From SSEF01 sp964398485 (GTDB taxonomy: Bacteria > Patescibacteriota > Minisyncoccia > Moranbacterales > UBA1568), in assembly GCA_964398485.1 (NCBI GenBank), contig CAYNMD010000013.1, positions 1 through 23,631 on the forward strand: a stretch of DNA of 23,631 bases, in the 5' to 3' direction. Positions within the stretch are counted from its first letter, which is position 1. Every line of letters starts with the position of its first letter. The notes under the pieces are model-generated. The model saw only the letters and a list, made by a program, of their open reading frames with translations. It was not told the origin of the DNA and did not search any database. The position numbers and the translations under genes are program-made. Below, piece after piece: positions 5,660-12,815 of this stretch.

Positions 5660-7099
5660 CTAGCTTTCGAGTGCATGAGCAAGATTGAGGATAGTGCCTT
5701 CATCAAACCACTTCCCCATAAGCTGCCCACCAACCGGAAGTTCTTTTCCTTCCTCAGATACAGTTCCCATCGGAAAAGAAAGCGCTGGGACACCCACCAA
5801 GTTGGCTGTCACTGTGTAGATATCTTCGAGATACATCTGAAGTGGATCATCAGTTTTGGTACCGAGCTTGAAGGCTGGCCCAGGAGTCGTAGGAGAAAAA
5901 ATAGCGTCTACCTTGGCAAAGGCCTCACGAAAATCTCGCCTGAGAAGTTCACGTACCGCGAAAGCCTTCTTGTAATAGGCGTCATAGTATCCTGCTGAAA
6001 GCGTGTAGGTCCCAATCATGATACGTCGTTTTGCTTCTGGTCCGAGACCAATCCGACGACTATCAAGATATGTTTCGAGCAGCGTCCCAGGGTTTCCAAG
6101 AGAATTTTCCCCATCATTAACCGAAAGGCCATACCGAATACCATCAAAGCGAGCTAAATTAGAAGACAGTTCTGATGGTTGAATAATATAGTAAACCGGA
6201 AGAGCAAAGCGACTATTGGGAAGCTCAAGCTCAACCACTTCTGCCCCGAGTGATTTGAATTTTTCAATAATAGCTTCTCCTCGCTCACGTACCCGGCTAT
6301 CGAGAGCGGTTGAAAAATACTCCTTAGGCAAGCCAATTTTCTTACCCCGGATATCTTTGGTAAGTTCATCCTCGTACCGTGGAACGGACTTATCTTCGGC
6401 AGTGGCATCAAGCGTATCTGGACCAGCAATGCGTGAAAGCACAATAGCGACATCTTCGACACTCGTCGCCAAAGGACCAATCTGATCAAGACTCGACGCA
6501 GCGGCAATCAATCCAGAACGAGAAACTCTACCATAGGTCGGCTTGAGTCCATAGATACCAGTAAATGAGGCTGGCTGACGGATAGACCCACCTGTATCAG
6601 AGCCGAGGGCCCATGAAACCATGGCTCCAGCGACGCTCGCTGCTGATCCACCCGAGGTACCCCCGGGCACCCTCGTTTCATCCACTGGATTCTTGGTAGG
6701 GCCATAAGCTGACTGCTCCGTAGATGAGCCAAGAGCGAACTCATCTAGATTGGTTTTGCCAACGACCACCGCCCCAACCGATTTCAATTTTTTGACGGCA
6801 CCAGCATCATAAGGTGCGATGTAATTGTCTAGGATTTTTGATCCAGCTGTCGTCCGTTCATGAGCCAGCGTAATATTGTCTTTGAGCGCCCCAGGAATAC
6901 CCGCCAAGAGATCTATAGCCTCTCCTCGCTGTACCTGATCATCAATAGCCGCAGCCTCTCTCAGAGCAGCTTCTTCTCGTAAGGTAAGAAAAGCATGGAT
7001 AGTTTCATCCCGTTTCTTTATGGTTTCAAAAGCTTCGCGAACCAGGTCGATTGCTTTCTTTTCACCATTTTGAATTTTTTCATGCAGTGATCGAATCAT
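5660..7099 (-). CDS. gatA: Asp-tRNA(Asn)/Glu-tRNA(Gln) amidotransferase subunit A
   Basis: The 479-residue protein is an amidase-signature enzyme that releases ammonia from glutamine for the GatCAB complex, which converts mischarged Glu-tRNA(Gln) or Asp-tRNA(Asn). Lys73 (GIPGALKDNI) and the nucleophile Ser172 (GSDTGGSIRQPAS) are present. The signature loop reads PGGTSGGSAA, placing Thr148 where the cis-serine of the catalytic triad normally sits, with Ser149 next to it. The DNYIAPYDAGAVKKL and GKTNLDEFALGSS segments are typical. It follows gatC by 9 bases in a ligA-gatC-gatA operon. gatB is not in this window. Confidence 0.96.
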   Translation of the reverse strand: MIRSLHEKIQNGEKKAIDLVREAFETIKKRDETIHAFLTLREEAALREAAAIDDQVQRGEAIDLLAGIPGALKDNITLAHERTTAGSKILDNYIAPYDAGAVKKLKSVGAVVVGKTNLDEFALGSSTEQSAYGPTKNPVDETRVPGGTSGGSAASVAGAMVSWALGSDTGGSIRQPASFTGIYGLKPTYGRVSRSGLIAAASSLDQIGPLATSVEDVAIVLSRIAGPDTLDATAEDKSVPRYEDELTKDIRGKKIGLPKEYFSTALDSRVRERGEAIIEKFKSLGAEVVELELPNSRFALPVYYIIQPSELSSNLARFDGIRYGLSVNDGENSLGNPGTLLETYLDSRRIGLGPEAKRRIMIGTYTLSAGYYDAYYKKAFAVRELLRRDFREAFAKVDAIFSPTTPGPAFKLGTKTDDPLQMYLEDIYTVTANLVGVPALSFPMGTVSEEGKELPVGGQLMGKWFDEGTILNLAHALES

Positions 7100-7108
7100 A
7101 GAGGCAAA

Positions 7109-7390
7109 CTAAAATACTGCTCTTACTTTATTGAAACCATCTTTACTCGTCGGGAATCCCTTGGTGATATCATCCTGCATTTCCGAAGGAAGAGACTCAT
7201 CATTTCGAGTTCGATTGGTCTCACGAGTAGCAAGATCAACGTCCACTCCCTCCACTCGAGCCTCTTTCAGCTCTTCGATAAGACCAAAAACCCCAGCCAG
7301 ATCCTTTTGGAAACGACCCTCCTCTTCCGGAGTCAATCCGATACGAGCAAGCCGAGCAATGTGTTGTACTTCTTCTCGAGAAAGTGACAT
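7109..7390 (-). CDS. gatC: Asp-tRNA(Asn)/Glu-tRNA(Gln) amidotransferase subunit C
   Basis: The 93-residue protein matches GatC in size and motifs: SREEVQHIARLARIGLTPEE at the N-terminus, then a polar linker and the C-terminal DDITKGFPTSKDG segment (normally ending in VPxVL/VF). GatC wraps around GatA and GatB and stabilises the complex. It lies 11 bases after ligA and 9 before gatA, so it is probably translated from the same message. Confidence 0.94.
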   Translation of the reverse strand: MSLSREEVQHIARLARIGLTPEEEGRFQKDLAGVFGLIEELKEARVEGVDVDLATRETNRTRNDESLPSEMQDDITKGFPTSKDGFNKVRAVF

Positions 7391-7401
7391 ACGCTTTTTG
7401 A

Positions 7402-9483
7402 TTATGTAAGTTTAGCCCGGAAAGCAGTCTCGTCAAGCACGGGTACGCCCAGCTCTCTGGCCGTATCATATTTGCTTCCTGGATCGGCTCCTACCACCAC
7501 AAAATCAGTCTTGCGACTAACTGACGAGGCAACGGTGCCGCCCAATTCCTTTATCCTACGCTTGGCCTCATCACGTGTAAAGTGAACGAGTTCACCCGTA
7601 AGCACGAAAGTAAGACCAGCAAATTTTCCTAGCGTCTGACTGATGACGGGAAGTTCAATACGCAGTCCGACCTCATCAAGCCGTTCAAATAATTTCTGTG
7701 TCACAGGTTCCTGAGACCAGCCTACGAGACTTTCGGCGGATTTCTCGCCAATGCCCTTCACTCTCTGCCATGCTTCGTGAGTATAACTCATGAGAAGACG
7801 CAGGAGAGTAGTAGGGTGGATCATTTTTTCTTTTTTCTGCATCGCTATTTCACGAGCAATAAGTTCGGCAGTCTCCTCCCCTACATGACGAATACCGAGA
7901 GCAAAGAGAAAGTGATCAAGGGATATTTTTTTGCGAGCCTGAATGGCTTGAACCAATTTCTCAGCAGACTTTTCAGCAAAACGTTCCAGGGGCTCTAGAT
8001 CACCTACTGTAAGCTCATAGATATCGGCAAGATCTGATACAAGTCCCTCATCCATAAGTTGTTCGACAATTTTTTCCCCCAAACCAACAATATCAAGTCC
8101 CTTCCTTGATACAGCATGAATAAGCGCCTCCCGCTCTTTGCCGAAACATCTCTGGTTGGGACAATAGAGAGCAGCCGAGTATGTCACCGCTCCCTGCTTC
8201 TCACCCAGTACCTCCCGCTGTACTTTTGTTCCACACTTGGGACAATGTGTCGGGAGGACAAAAGCTATCTCTTTGCCAGTGCGGAGACCGGAGAGCACTG
8301 ACACCACTTCAGGGATAATATCACCCGCCTTGCGAACAATTACGGTATCACCAATCCGCACACCAAGTCGCTTTATTTCATCCATATTATGGAGTGTTGC
8401 TCGTGAAACAACTGTCCCAGCGAGAGTCACTGGCGTAAGATGAGCTACCGGGGTCAGTACCCCTGTCCGCCCTATCTGAATGCTAATCATCTCAACTTGA
8501 CTCGTCCCCTCTTCGGCGGGAAATTTGTAAGCCACTCCAAAACGAGGCGACTTGCCAGTATACCCCAAAAGCGAATGTAAAGAGACATCATTAACCTTTA
8601 TAACAATACCATCAAGGGCATACGGGAGACTTTCTCGTTTTGCATTCCACTCTTCGTAATATGCTTGGAGAGCCTCAATATCGGAACAGACACGCGCATA
8701 TGGATTCACGAGAAATCCGATCTCTTCGAGCAGTTTAAGCTCTTCAAATTGGGCTTTTGGTGCCTCTTCTCCCTCTATCTGATCGAGATCATAAATAAAA
8801 GCACTCAGTTTCCGTGCTGCCGTAATGCGCGAATCAAGTTGGCGAATAGAGCCGGCTGCTGCATTCCGTGGGTTAGCGAAGAGCGGTTCGCCAGACTTTT
8901 TTCGCTCTGCATTGATACGGCTCAGTTCGTCCTTAGAAAGCCAAGCTTCACCGATAGCAGTAAGTGAAAGTGGACGAGCGAGTTCAAGTGGGATAGCTTC
9001 AATCGTACGAAGATTTTCAGTTACTGCCTCACCTATCTCGCCATTTCCTCGGGTCGCTCCCTGGACCAATACTCCCTGATCATAGGTAAGTACTACCTTG
9101 AGACCATCTATCTTCAGCTCTGCAACATATTCAAGAGATGGAAACTTTCTTCCTGTCTCTTTTTCCAGGAGTCGCCGCAAACGCTCGTCCCATGCTCTCA
9201 GTTCGGCAAGATTAAACACATCATCAAACGACCATTGTCTGGTCGCGTGCTTTACCTTACGAAAAGATTTCCGCGGTTCATCACCTACACGAAGAGTCGG
9301 ACTCGTCGGTAGTTTACAGCTCGGATATTTGTGTTCGAGTGCCTCGAGTTCACGAAAAAGAGAATCATAAGCCTCATCAGATATCTCTGGGGCATCATGA
9401 ACATGGTACAGACGACGATGGTGATTGATCTCTTGGGTGAGCTGCCCGATGCGTTTCTTGATATCAGCCTCTTGAAGCTTCAT
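7402..9483 (-). CDS. ligA: NAD-dependent DNA ligase LigA
   Basis: The 693-residue protein seals DNA nicks in replication and repair using NAD+. Domains in order: Ia domain with the YHVHDAPEISDEAYD NMN-binding motif (residues 26-40), adenylation domain with nucleophile Lys124 in AELKIDGLK, OB fold with RTGVLTPVAHLTPV, a four-cysteine zinc finger at about 411-446 (CPKC … YCPNQRC, with an insertion between the two pairs), helix-hairpin-helix repeats (GIRHVGEETAE, VKGIGEKSAESL), and a C-terminal BRCT domain from about residue 615. It is the first gene of ligA-gatC-gatA. Length is normal and no domain is missing. Confidence 0.98.
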   Translation of the reverse strand: MKLQEADIKKRIGQLTQEINHHRRLYHVHDAPEISDEAYDSLFRELEALEHKYPSCKLPTSPTLRVGDEPRKSFRKVKHATRQWSFDDVFNLAELRAWDERLRRLLEKETGRKFPSLEYVAELKIDGLKVVLTYDQGVLVQGATRGNGEIGEAVTENLRTIEAIPLELARPLSLTAIGEAWLSKDELSRINAERKKSGEPLFANPRNAAAGSIRQLDSRITAARKLSAFIYDLDQIEGEEAPKAQFEELKLLEEIGFLVNPYARVCSDIEALQAYYEEWNAKRESLPYALDGIVIKVNDVSLHSLLGYTGKSPRFGVAYKFPAEEGTSQVEMISIQIGRTGVLTPVAHLTPVTLAGTVVSRATLHNMDEIKRLGVRIGDTVIVRKAGDIIPEVVSVLSGLRTGKEIAFVLPTHCPKCGTKVQREVLGEKQGAVTYSAALYCPNQRCFGKEREALIHAVSRKGLDIVGLGEKIVEQLMDEGLVSDLADIYELTVGDLEPLERFAEKSAEKLVQAIQARKKISLDHFLFALGIRHVGEETAELIAREIAMQKKEKMIHPTTLLRLLMSYTHEAWQRVKGIGEKSAESLVGWSQEPVTQKLFERLDEVGLRIELPVISQTLGKFAGLTFVLTGELVHFTRDEAKRRIKELGGTVASSVSRKTDFVVVGADPGSKYDTARELGVPVLDETAFRAKLT

Positions 9484-9515
9484 AAATATAGTCCATCAAA
9501 ATCTATCAAAAGGAA

Positions 9516-9524
9516 ATACTAGCA
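9516..9524 (-). promoter_or_regulatory. Possible extended -10 box for ligA
   Basis: TGCTAGTAT on the minus strand lies 32 bases before the ligA ATG, between ligA and the minor pilin gene upstream. The -35 region (TTTTCT at 17 bases) is poor, so this is tentative. Confidence 0.3.
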
Positions 9525-9546
9525 TTTTTTGAGCAAGAAGAAAAGA

Positions 9547-10122
9547 CTAGAGTCCAGTATAATTGTAATCGCGAAGAGAGACGCTCGTCTGAAGAGTACT
9601 CGCATTTGAACCAGTCCCCACTGTTAGGGCCATCGTAATCTTTCCTACTGATGGATCAGGGCTCGCTGCTACCGACGGAGTGATGTTTACCGACTGATCA
9701 AGTAGTCCCGAAAAAACAACCTGAGCCGCTCCAGCAAAGGCGTAGGCAGCACAATCAGAACGATTTTGATTGGGATCGGCGGAGACAATACTCGTCGCCC
9801 GCCTGGTAATCTGACCAGCCCCCTCGTCGAGTACATACTCGATACAACGACTCTGTGAATAATCATAGAACTTGATAGTTGATGAAGTGCCCGTGACACT
9901 ACTCCCCACCACGCTTGAGGTACGAAGCTCTTTGGCAATAAGTCCCAAAGCAAATTGAGCCGTCTCCAGATTTACCTGAGTCCGCTTTGTTTCCTTATAC
10001 GAAAGCATCCCTCGTCCAAGCGTCTGGCTCATAGCCAACATAATGACTGTGAACACGGCCAAAGCAGTTACAATCTCGACTAGGGTATACCCAGATACTC
10101 TTTTTGACATACGATATCTCAT
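9547..10122 (-). CDS. Minor pilin, PilW-like
   Basis: A class III signal peptide is visible: a basic leader ending in glycine, then YTLVEIVTALAVFTVIML, with the conserved Glu5 of the mature protein. The rest is a globular pilin-like domain with several Ser/Thr-rich strands. Size and the stretch after the helix (NLETAQFALGLIAKELRTSS) resemble PilW minor pilins. The ATG at 10122 shares its A with the stop of the upstream gene (TGATG), which suggests translational coupling. A GTG at 10131 and an ATG at 10110 are alternatives. It is the last gene of the pilus locus. Minor pilins prime or tip the pilus fibre. Confidence 0.85.
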   Translation of the reverse strand: MRYRMSKRVSGYTLVEIVTALAVFTVIMLAMSQTLGRGMLSYKETKRTQVNLETAQFALGLIAKELRTSSVVGSSVTGTSSTIKFYDYSQSRCIEYVLDEGAGQITRRATSIVSADPNQNRSDCAAYAFAGAAQVVFSGLLDQSVNITPSVAASPDPSVGKITMALTVGTGSNASTLQTSVSLRDYNYTGL

Positions 10123-10682
10123 CACTGCCACTGTGTTAACAAAATCTCACTGTACACACATTTATTATCGAGAGTACACCATGTTTTAGCTCCACCACCA
10201 TTGAGATTGGCTCCCGGATTTTGCCAGACTACAAAACTCGTAACCACTGCCTCATCACTCCCTGCCGTATGATTGATCTTGATCAATCGATAAAAAAGCC
10301 CAGAGCCAGTACCGTGCCGATAAAATCCACCAGAAAATCCGAGCTGTGGACTAGCTGACACTGGACAGTCTAAAGCACTCATCGTGTAGTCAATCGTACA
10401 GTTACGGTTAGCGCCATTAGGAAAATTGGTAAATACATCTGTGGGACTATCGAGCGCTACCTTATCTACTAGGGCATTGTCACGAATATTTCTCGTAAGC
10501 TCTATGCCTTCCTGGGCCAATTCTGAAGCAAGAATAAGCCGCTCTGTCTCCACCGTAGTCCGAAATGATGCAGCAATGAGGCTAATAACTGCTGTCAATC
10601 CAAAAGCGAGAACAAAACTCGAAAGCACCACCTCTCCAATGGTGAACCCTTGCTGTTTTTTTTGAAGTATCAACAAATTCAT
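10122..10682 (-). CDS. Minor pilin, PilV-like
   Basis: The 186-residue protein has a leader MNLLILQKKQQG followed by FTIGEVVLSSFVLAFG, a prepilin cleavage site with Glu5 and a long hydrophobic helix. EVVLSSFVLAFGLTAV and the following ASELAQEGIELTRNIRDN are typical of PilV-type minor pilins. Four cysteines lie in the C-terminal domain, two near NCTIDYTMSALDC and two in WCTLDNKC. It starts 6 bases after the FimT-like gene, with AGGA overlapping that stop, and its stop overlaps the next start. It ends in TGA. Confidence 0.85.
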   Translation of the reverse strand: MNLLILQKKQQGFTIGEVVLSSFVLAFGLTAVISLIAASFRTTVETERLILASELAQEGIELTRNIRDNALVDKVALDSPTDVFTNFPNGANRNCTIDYTMSALDCPVSASPQLGFSGGFYRHGTGSGLFYRLIKINHTAGSDEAVVTSFVVWQNPGANLNGGGAKTWCTLDNKCVYSEILLTQWQ

Positions 10683-10688
10683 ATTTTC

Positions 10689-11225
10689 CTAAGGACAGGT
10701 ATTGAGAGTCCCACGTTGCTCCACTCTCCCGGTAGGATAGAGACAGGCATACGATGTCTGGCCAGATTTGGTAAAACCGAAAAGCTGACTTGCTCCAAGT
10801 GATGCCAAAGCACCCGATGTACCGGTGTACACCTCTGCCCTCGGGAGAGAAAAGGCAAACACTGTCGGATAACTAGCAATACCTGAAAACTGTACCCCTG
10901 CCGGAAGAGTATAATTTGATACTGTATTAAAATTGGAACAACTACCACTTGATCGATAGTAATTTACCAGACTGTAGTCAGTAACACTTGTAATTCGAAT
11001 ACCAAAGAAGCAATTCTCTTGTGTAATAGTGTCAGCCCTCCCAGCGAGAGCATAGTTCTGGGCCTCACGAAGGGTTGAGCCAAAAATGTGACTTGCCCTA
11101 TCTGTCTCACGAAGAGAACGATATGATGATAGTGAAGTAGTAACTAGAGCTGAAACAATACCAATGATCGCAATGACCACCATCATCTCAATGAGTGTGA
11201 AAGCAAGCAGCTTTTTAGATTGCAT
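10689..11225 (-). CDS. Minor pilin, FimT/GspH-like
   Basis: The 178-residue product begins MQSKKLLA followed by FTLIEMMVVIAIIGIVSA, a clear type IV prepilin signal with Glu5. The residue before the cleavage site is alanine rather than the usual glycine, which prepilin peptidases of some lineages accept. RETDRASHIFGSTLREAQNYAL after the helix fits the GspH/FimT family. It is the first of three consecutive minor pilin genes, 39 bases after pilD, and has its own candidate promoter (TGATACAAT at 11250-11258). Confidence 0.88.
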   Translation of the reverse strand: MQSKKLLAFTLIEMMVVIAIIGIVSALVTTSLSSYRSLRETDRASHIFGSTLREAQNYALAGRADTITQENCFFGIRITSVTDYSLVNYYRSSGSCSNFNTVSNYTLPAGVQFSGIASYPTVFAFSLPRAEVYTGTSGALASLGASQLFGFTKSGQTSYACLYPTGRVEQRGTLNTCP

Positions 11226-11249
11226 AGCTACGTAAAGAATCTCTTTCTT

Positions 11250-11258
11250 ATTGTATCA
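11250..11258 (-). promoter_or_regulatory. Extended -10 box for the minor pilin genes
   Basis: TGATACAAT on the minus strand, overlapping the spacer after pilD and 24 bases before the FimT-like ATG. The -35 region is weak. Confidence 0.4.
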
Positions 11259-11264
11259 CCTTCA

Positions 11265-12122
11265 TTACAAAGCGAAGAATGAGATCGGTGGCAAAAGGAA
11301 GTATTCAATCCACGCTGGATGAATCCACTCTATTTGCCAGACGATGAAGATAGCTCCAACCAAAAATGGAGCGAAGGGAATCTGGCTTTTGAGTCCTTTC
11401 TTTTCCAAACCTAACAAGACAAGACCGACCAGGGCTCCTAAGAGAAAACTCAGTGTCAGAGCAAACAAGAGAAGATGTGCTCCAATAGTAAGACCAAGAA
11501 CGATCGCTACCCAAACATCTCCCATGCCCATCCAAGTTTCGTGAGAAAAGAATACTAAAGCAAAGAAAAGAATACCCGCAATCCCCCCACCCCAAAGCAT
11601 ACTCTGCCATGAGGGAAGAATGTCTAGTGTATTCGGAGCGAAAAAACGAGCGAGCACTATTCCAAAAGCCAGTACTACGGCCACAAATAACCACGAGAGA
11701 GGAATGGTCATAGTGCGAATGTCAGAGACCACTATTGCTATCAGCACGGCTGCCAAAATAAGAAAAAGGCCAAGTAGTAATACGGTGTAAGTTAATCCCG
11801 TTGTTTCAAAAAAAATAATATCTGACAGCGCATGTATCCCCAAAGATCCCAAAAATAGCCCTCCAAGCAAGGTAAAGATACCTCCTGTGCAAAACTCTAC
11901 CAGTGGGTACTGCCAAGAAATTTTTTTCTGACAATGCCGACATTTCCCCCGCAAAAAAAGAAAGGAAAAGAGCGGGATATTATCATACCAACAAATTTTG
12001 ACCTTACACTGAGGGCAGTGTGATCGACCACCCAAGCCTTCCCCTACTTCTCCCCGTAAAATTACAACATTGAGAAAACTCCCTATGATAAGCCCGAAAA
12101 TAAATAAAAAGAAAATAAGCAT
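11265..12122 (-). CDS. pilD: Prepilin peptidase/N-methyltransferase PilD
   Basis: The 285-residue polytopic membrane protein cleaves prepilin leaders and N-methylates the new N-terminus. The N-terminal methylase region carries the zinc-binding tetracysteine (Cys36, Cys39, Cys61, Cys64 in CPQCKVKIC … CRHC). The A24 aspartyl protease domain has both catalytic aspartates: Asp134 in VVSDIRTMTIP and Asp202 in GMGD (199-202). About eight hydrophobic helices are visible. It lies between the major pilin and the three minor pilins, its substrates. A TATACT box lies 13 bases before the ATG, just after the pilin terminator. Confidence 0.96.
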   Translation of the reverse strand: MLIFFLFIFGLIIGSFLNVVILRGEVGEGLGGRSHCPQCKVKICWYDNIPLFSFLFLRGKCRHCQKKISWQYPLVEFCTGGIFTLLGGLFLGSLGIHALSDIIFFETTGLTYTVLLLGLFLILAAVLIAIVVSDIRTMTIPLSWLFVAVVLAFGIVLARFFAPNTLDILPSWQSMLWGGGIAGILFFALVFFSHETWMGMGDVWVAIVLGLTIGAHLLLFALTLSFLLGALVGLVLLGLEKKGLKSQIPFAPFLVGAIFIVWQIEWIHPAWIEYFLLPPISFFAL

Positions 12123-12135
12123 ATAGTACTAGAAT

Positions 12136-12144
12136 AGTATACCC
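12136..12144 (-). promoter_or_regulatory. -10 box of pilD
   Basis: GGGTATACT on the minus strand, directly after the pilin terminator and 13 bases before the pilD ATG, giving a very short leader. No strong -35 box is seen. Confidence 0.45.
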
Positions 12145-12148
12145 TCAA

Positions 12149-12186
12149 GAAAAAAGAAAAGAGATCGAGTCATCCTCAATCTCTTT
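12149..12186 (-). terminator. Rho-independent terminator after the major pilin gene
   Basis: A 12-bp stem (arms at 12175-12186 and 12158-12169, one G-U pair) with loop GATGA is followed on the minus strand by TTCTTTTTTC. It isolates the pilin transcript from pilD. Confidence 0.88.
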
Positions 12187-12207
12187 GAACAATCAAATCG
12201 AGACTCT

Positions 12208-12709
12208 CTAGCATCCCACATAGGCTGTCACGCCCGTTTCTTGAAGAGTTGCTGTACAAGGGGTGGTCAGGAAAGCTGATGGTACATCTACGGTAAAAGT
12301 TTTATCATCAGTAGCACAATTATCAGCCACAATATTGATACTAGCTACGTCTATCGAATCTGGTATATCACCCCATGAGCCAGTCAGATCAGTAGCATCA
12401 AGCACTCCATCCTCACAAGCACTAATAGCCTGAGTTTGCATAGAGTGAGCTACCGCTTTAAACTCAGCTACCTTTGCCCGTTCACGAGCGCTGGTGAGCG
12501 ACACGAGTACAATCGAGGCGAGAATACCAATGATCGNNNNNNNNNNNNNNNNNNNNNNNNNNNNNNNNNNNNNNNNNNNNNNNNNNNNNNNNNNNNNNNN
12601 NNNNNNNNNNNNNNNNNNNNNNNNNNNNNNNNNNNNAGGCGAGAATACCAATGATCGCGATAACGATGAGGAGTTCGATAAGGGTGAAACCCTTAAATGT
12701 TTTATTCAT
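12208..12709 (-). CDS. pilA: Major type IV pilin, interrupted by a 100-N assembly gap
   Basis: The gene starts MNKTFKG followed by FTLIELLIVIAIIGILA, a textbook prepilin signal, then enters the N run at 12636-12537 and resumes with IIGILASIVLVSLTSARERA and a soluble domain ending VGC. The 21 bases at 12516-12536 equal those at 12637-12657. If the Ns plus one copy (121 bases) are removed, the frame is restored and a 126-residue pilin results, with cysteines at 58, 91, 111 and 126. As written, the frames on the two sides do not match, so automatic callers will split the gene. Expression signals are the strongest in the locus: TATAAT at 12761-12766, a near-perfect AGGAGGTG ribosome site, and a long terminator hairpin. 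This marks it as the major fibre subunit. Confidence 0.85.
12516..12536. repeat. 21-base direct repeat, left flank of the N gap
   Basis: Identical to 12637-12657. The repeat encodes the IIGILA part of the pilin helix. The last 21 bases of the left contig equal the first 21 of the right contig, as expected for assembler overlap at a branch point. Confidence 0.95.
12537..12636. other. Scaffold gap of exactly 100 Ns
   Basis: Exactly 100 unknown bases, the usual placeholder for a gap of unknown size. It falls inside the conserved N-terminal coding part of the pilin and is flanked by the same 21-base sequence on both sides. Confidence 0.99.
12637..12657. repeat. 21-base direct repeat, right flank of the N gap
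   Basis: Second copy of the sequence at 12516-12536, starting at the first base after the Ns. Confidence 0.95.
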
Positions 12710-12714
12710 ATTCT

Positions 12715-12722
12715 CACCTCCT
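12715..12722 (-). promoter_or_regulatory. Strong Shine-Dalgarno site of the pilin gene
   Basis: AGGAGGTG, five bases before the ATG. Most other starts here have weak or no such site, so the pilin is probably translated at an unusually high rate. Confidence 0.85.
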
Positions 12723-12760
12723 TTCTGTTTGAGTTTTTATTTTTTGTAACGCACATATTT

Positions 12761-12789
12761 ATTATAAACTAACGTGGCTCAAAAAAATA
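12761..12789 (-). promoter_or_regulatory. Promoter of the major pilin gene
   Basis: A perfect TATAAT (12766-12761) with TATTTT 17 bases upstream (12789-12784) on the minus strand. A leader of about 45 bases contains the strong ribosome site. Confidence 0.65.
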
Positions 12790-12815
12790 GCTCCATGTCA
12801 AGCATTTAGAATAGT

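Noticed and set aside
12208..12709. Two separate pilin genes, as a naive translation across the N run suggests
   Set aside because: The split comes from 100 Ns plus a 21-base duplicate, which add 121 bases and shift the frame. The single-gene reading is exact. A real tandem pair remains possible and is listed as a finding, but is not annotated as two genes.
12784..12804. TTGACA near 12800 as -35 box of the pilin promoter
   Set aside because: It lies about 30 bases from TATAAT, too far for a normal promoter.
12776..12815. Terminator directly after pilC
   Set aside because: There is a run of seven T on the minus strand, but the sequence before it forms only a 5-bp stem with a loop of about 35 bases.
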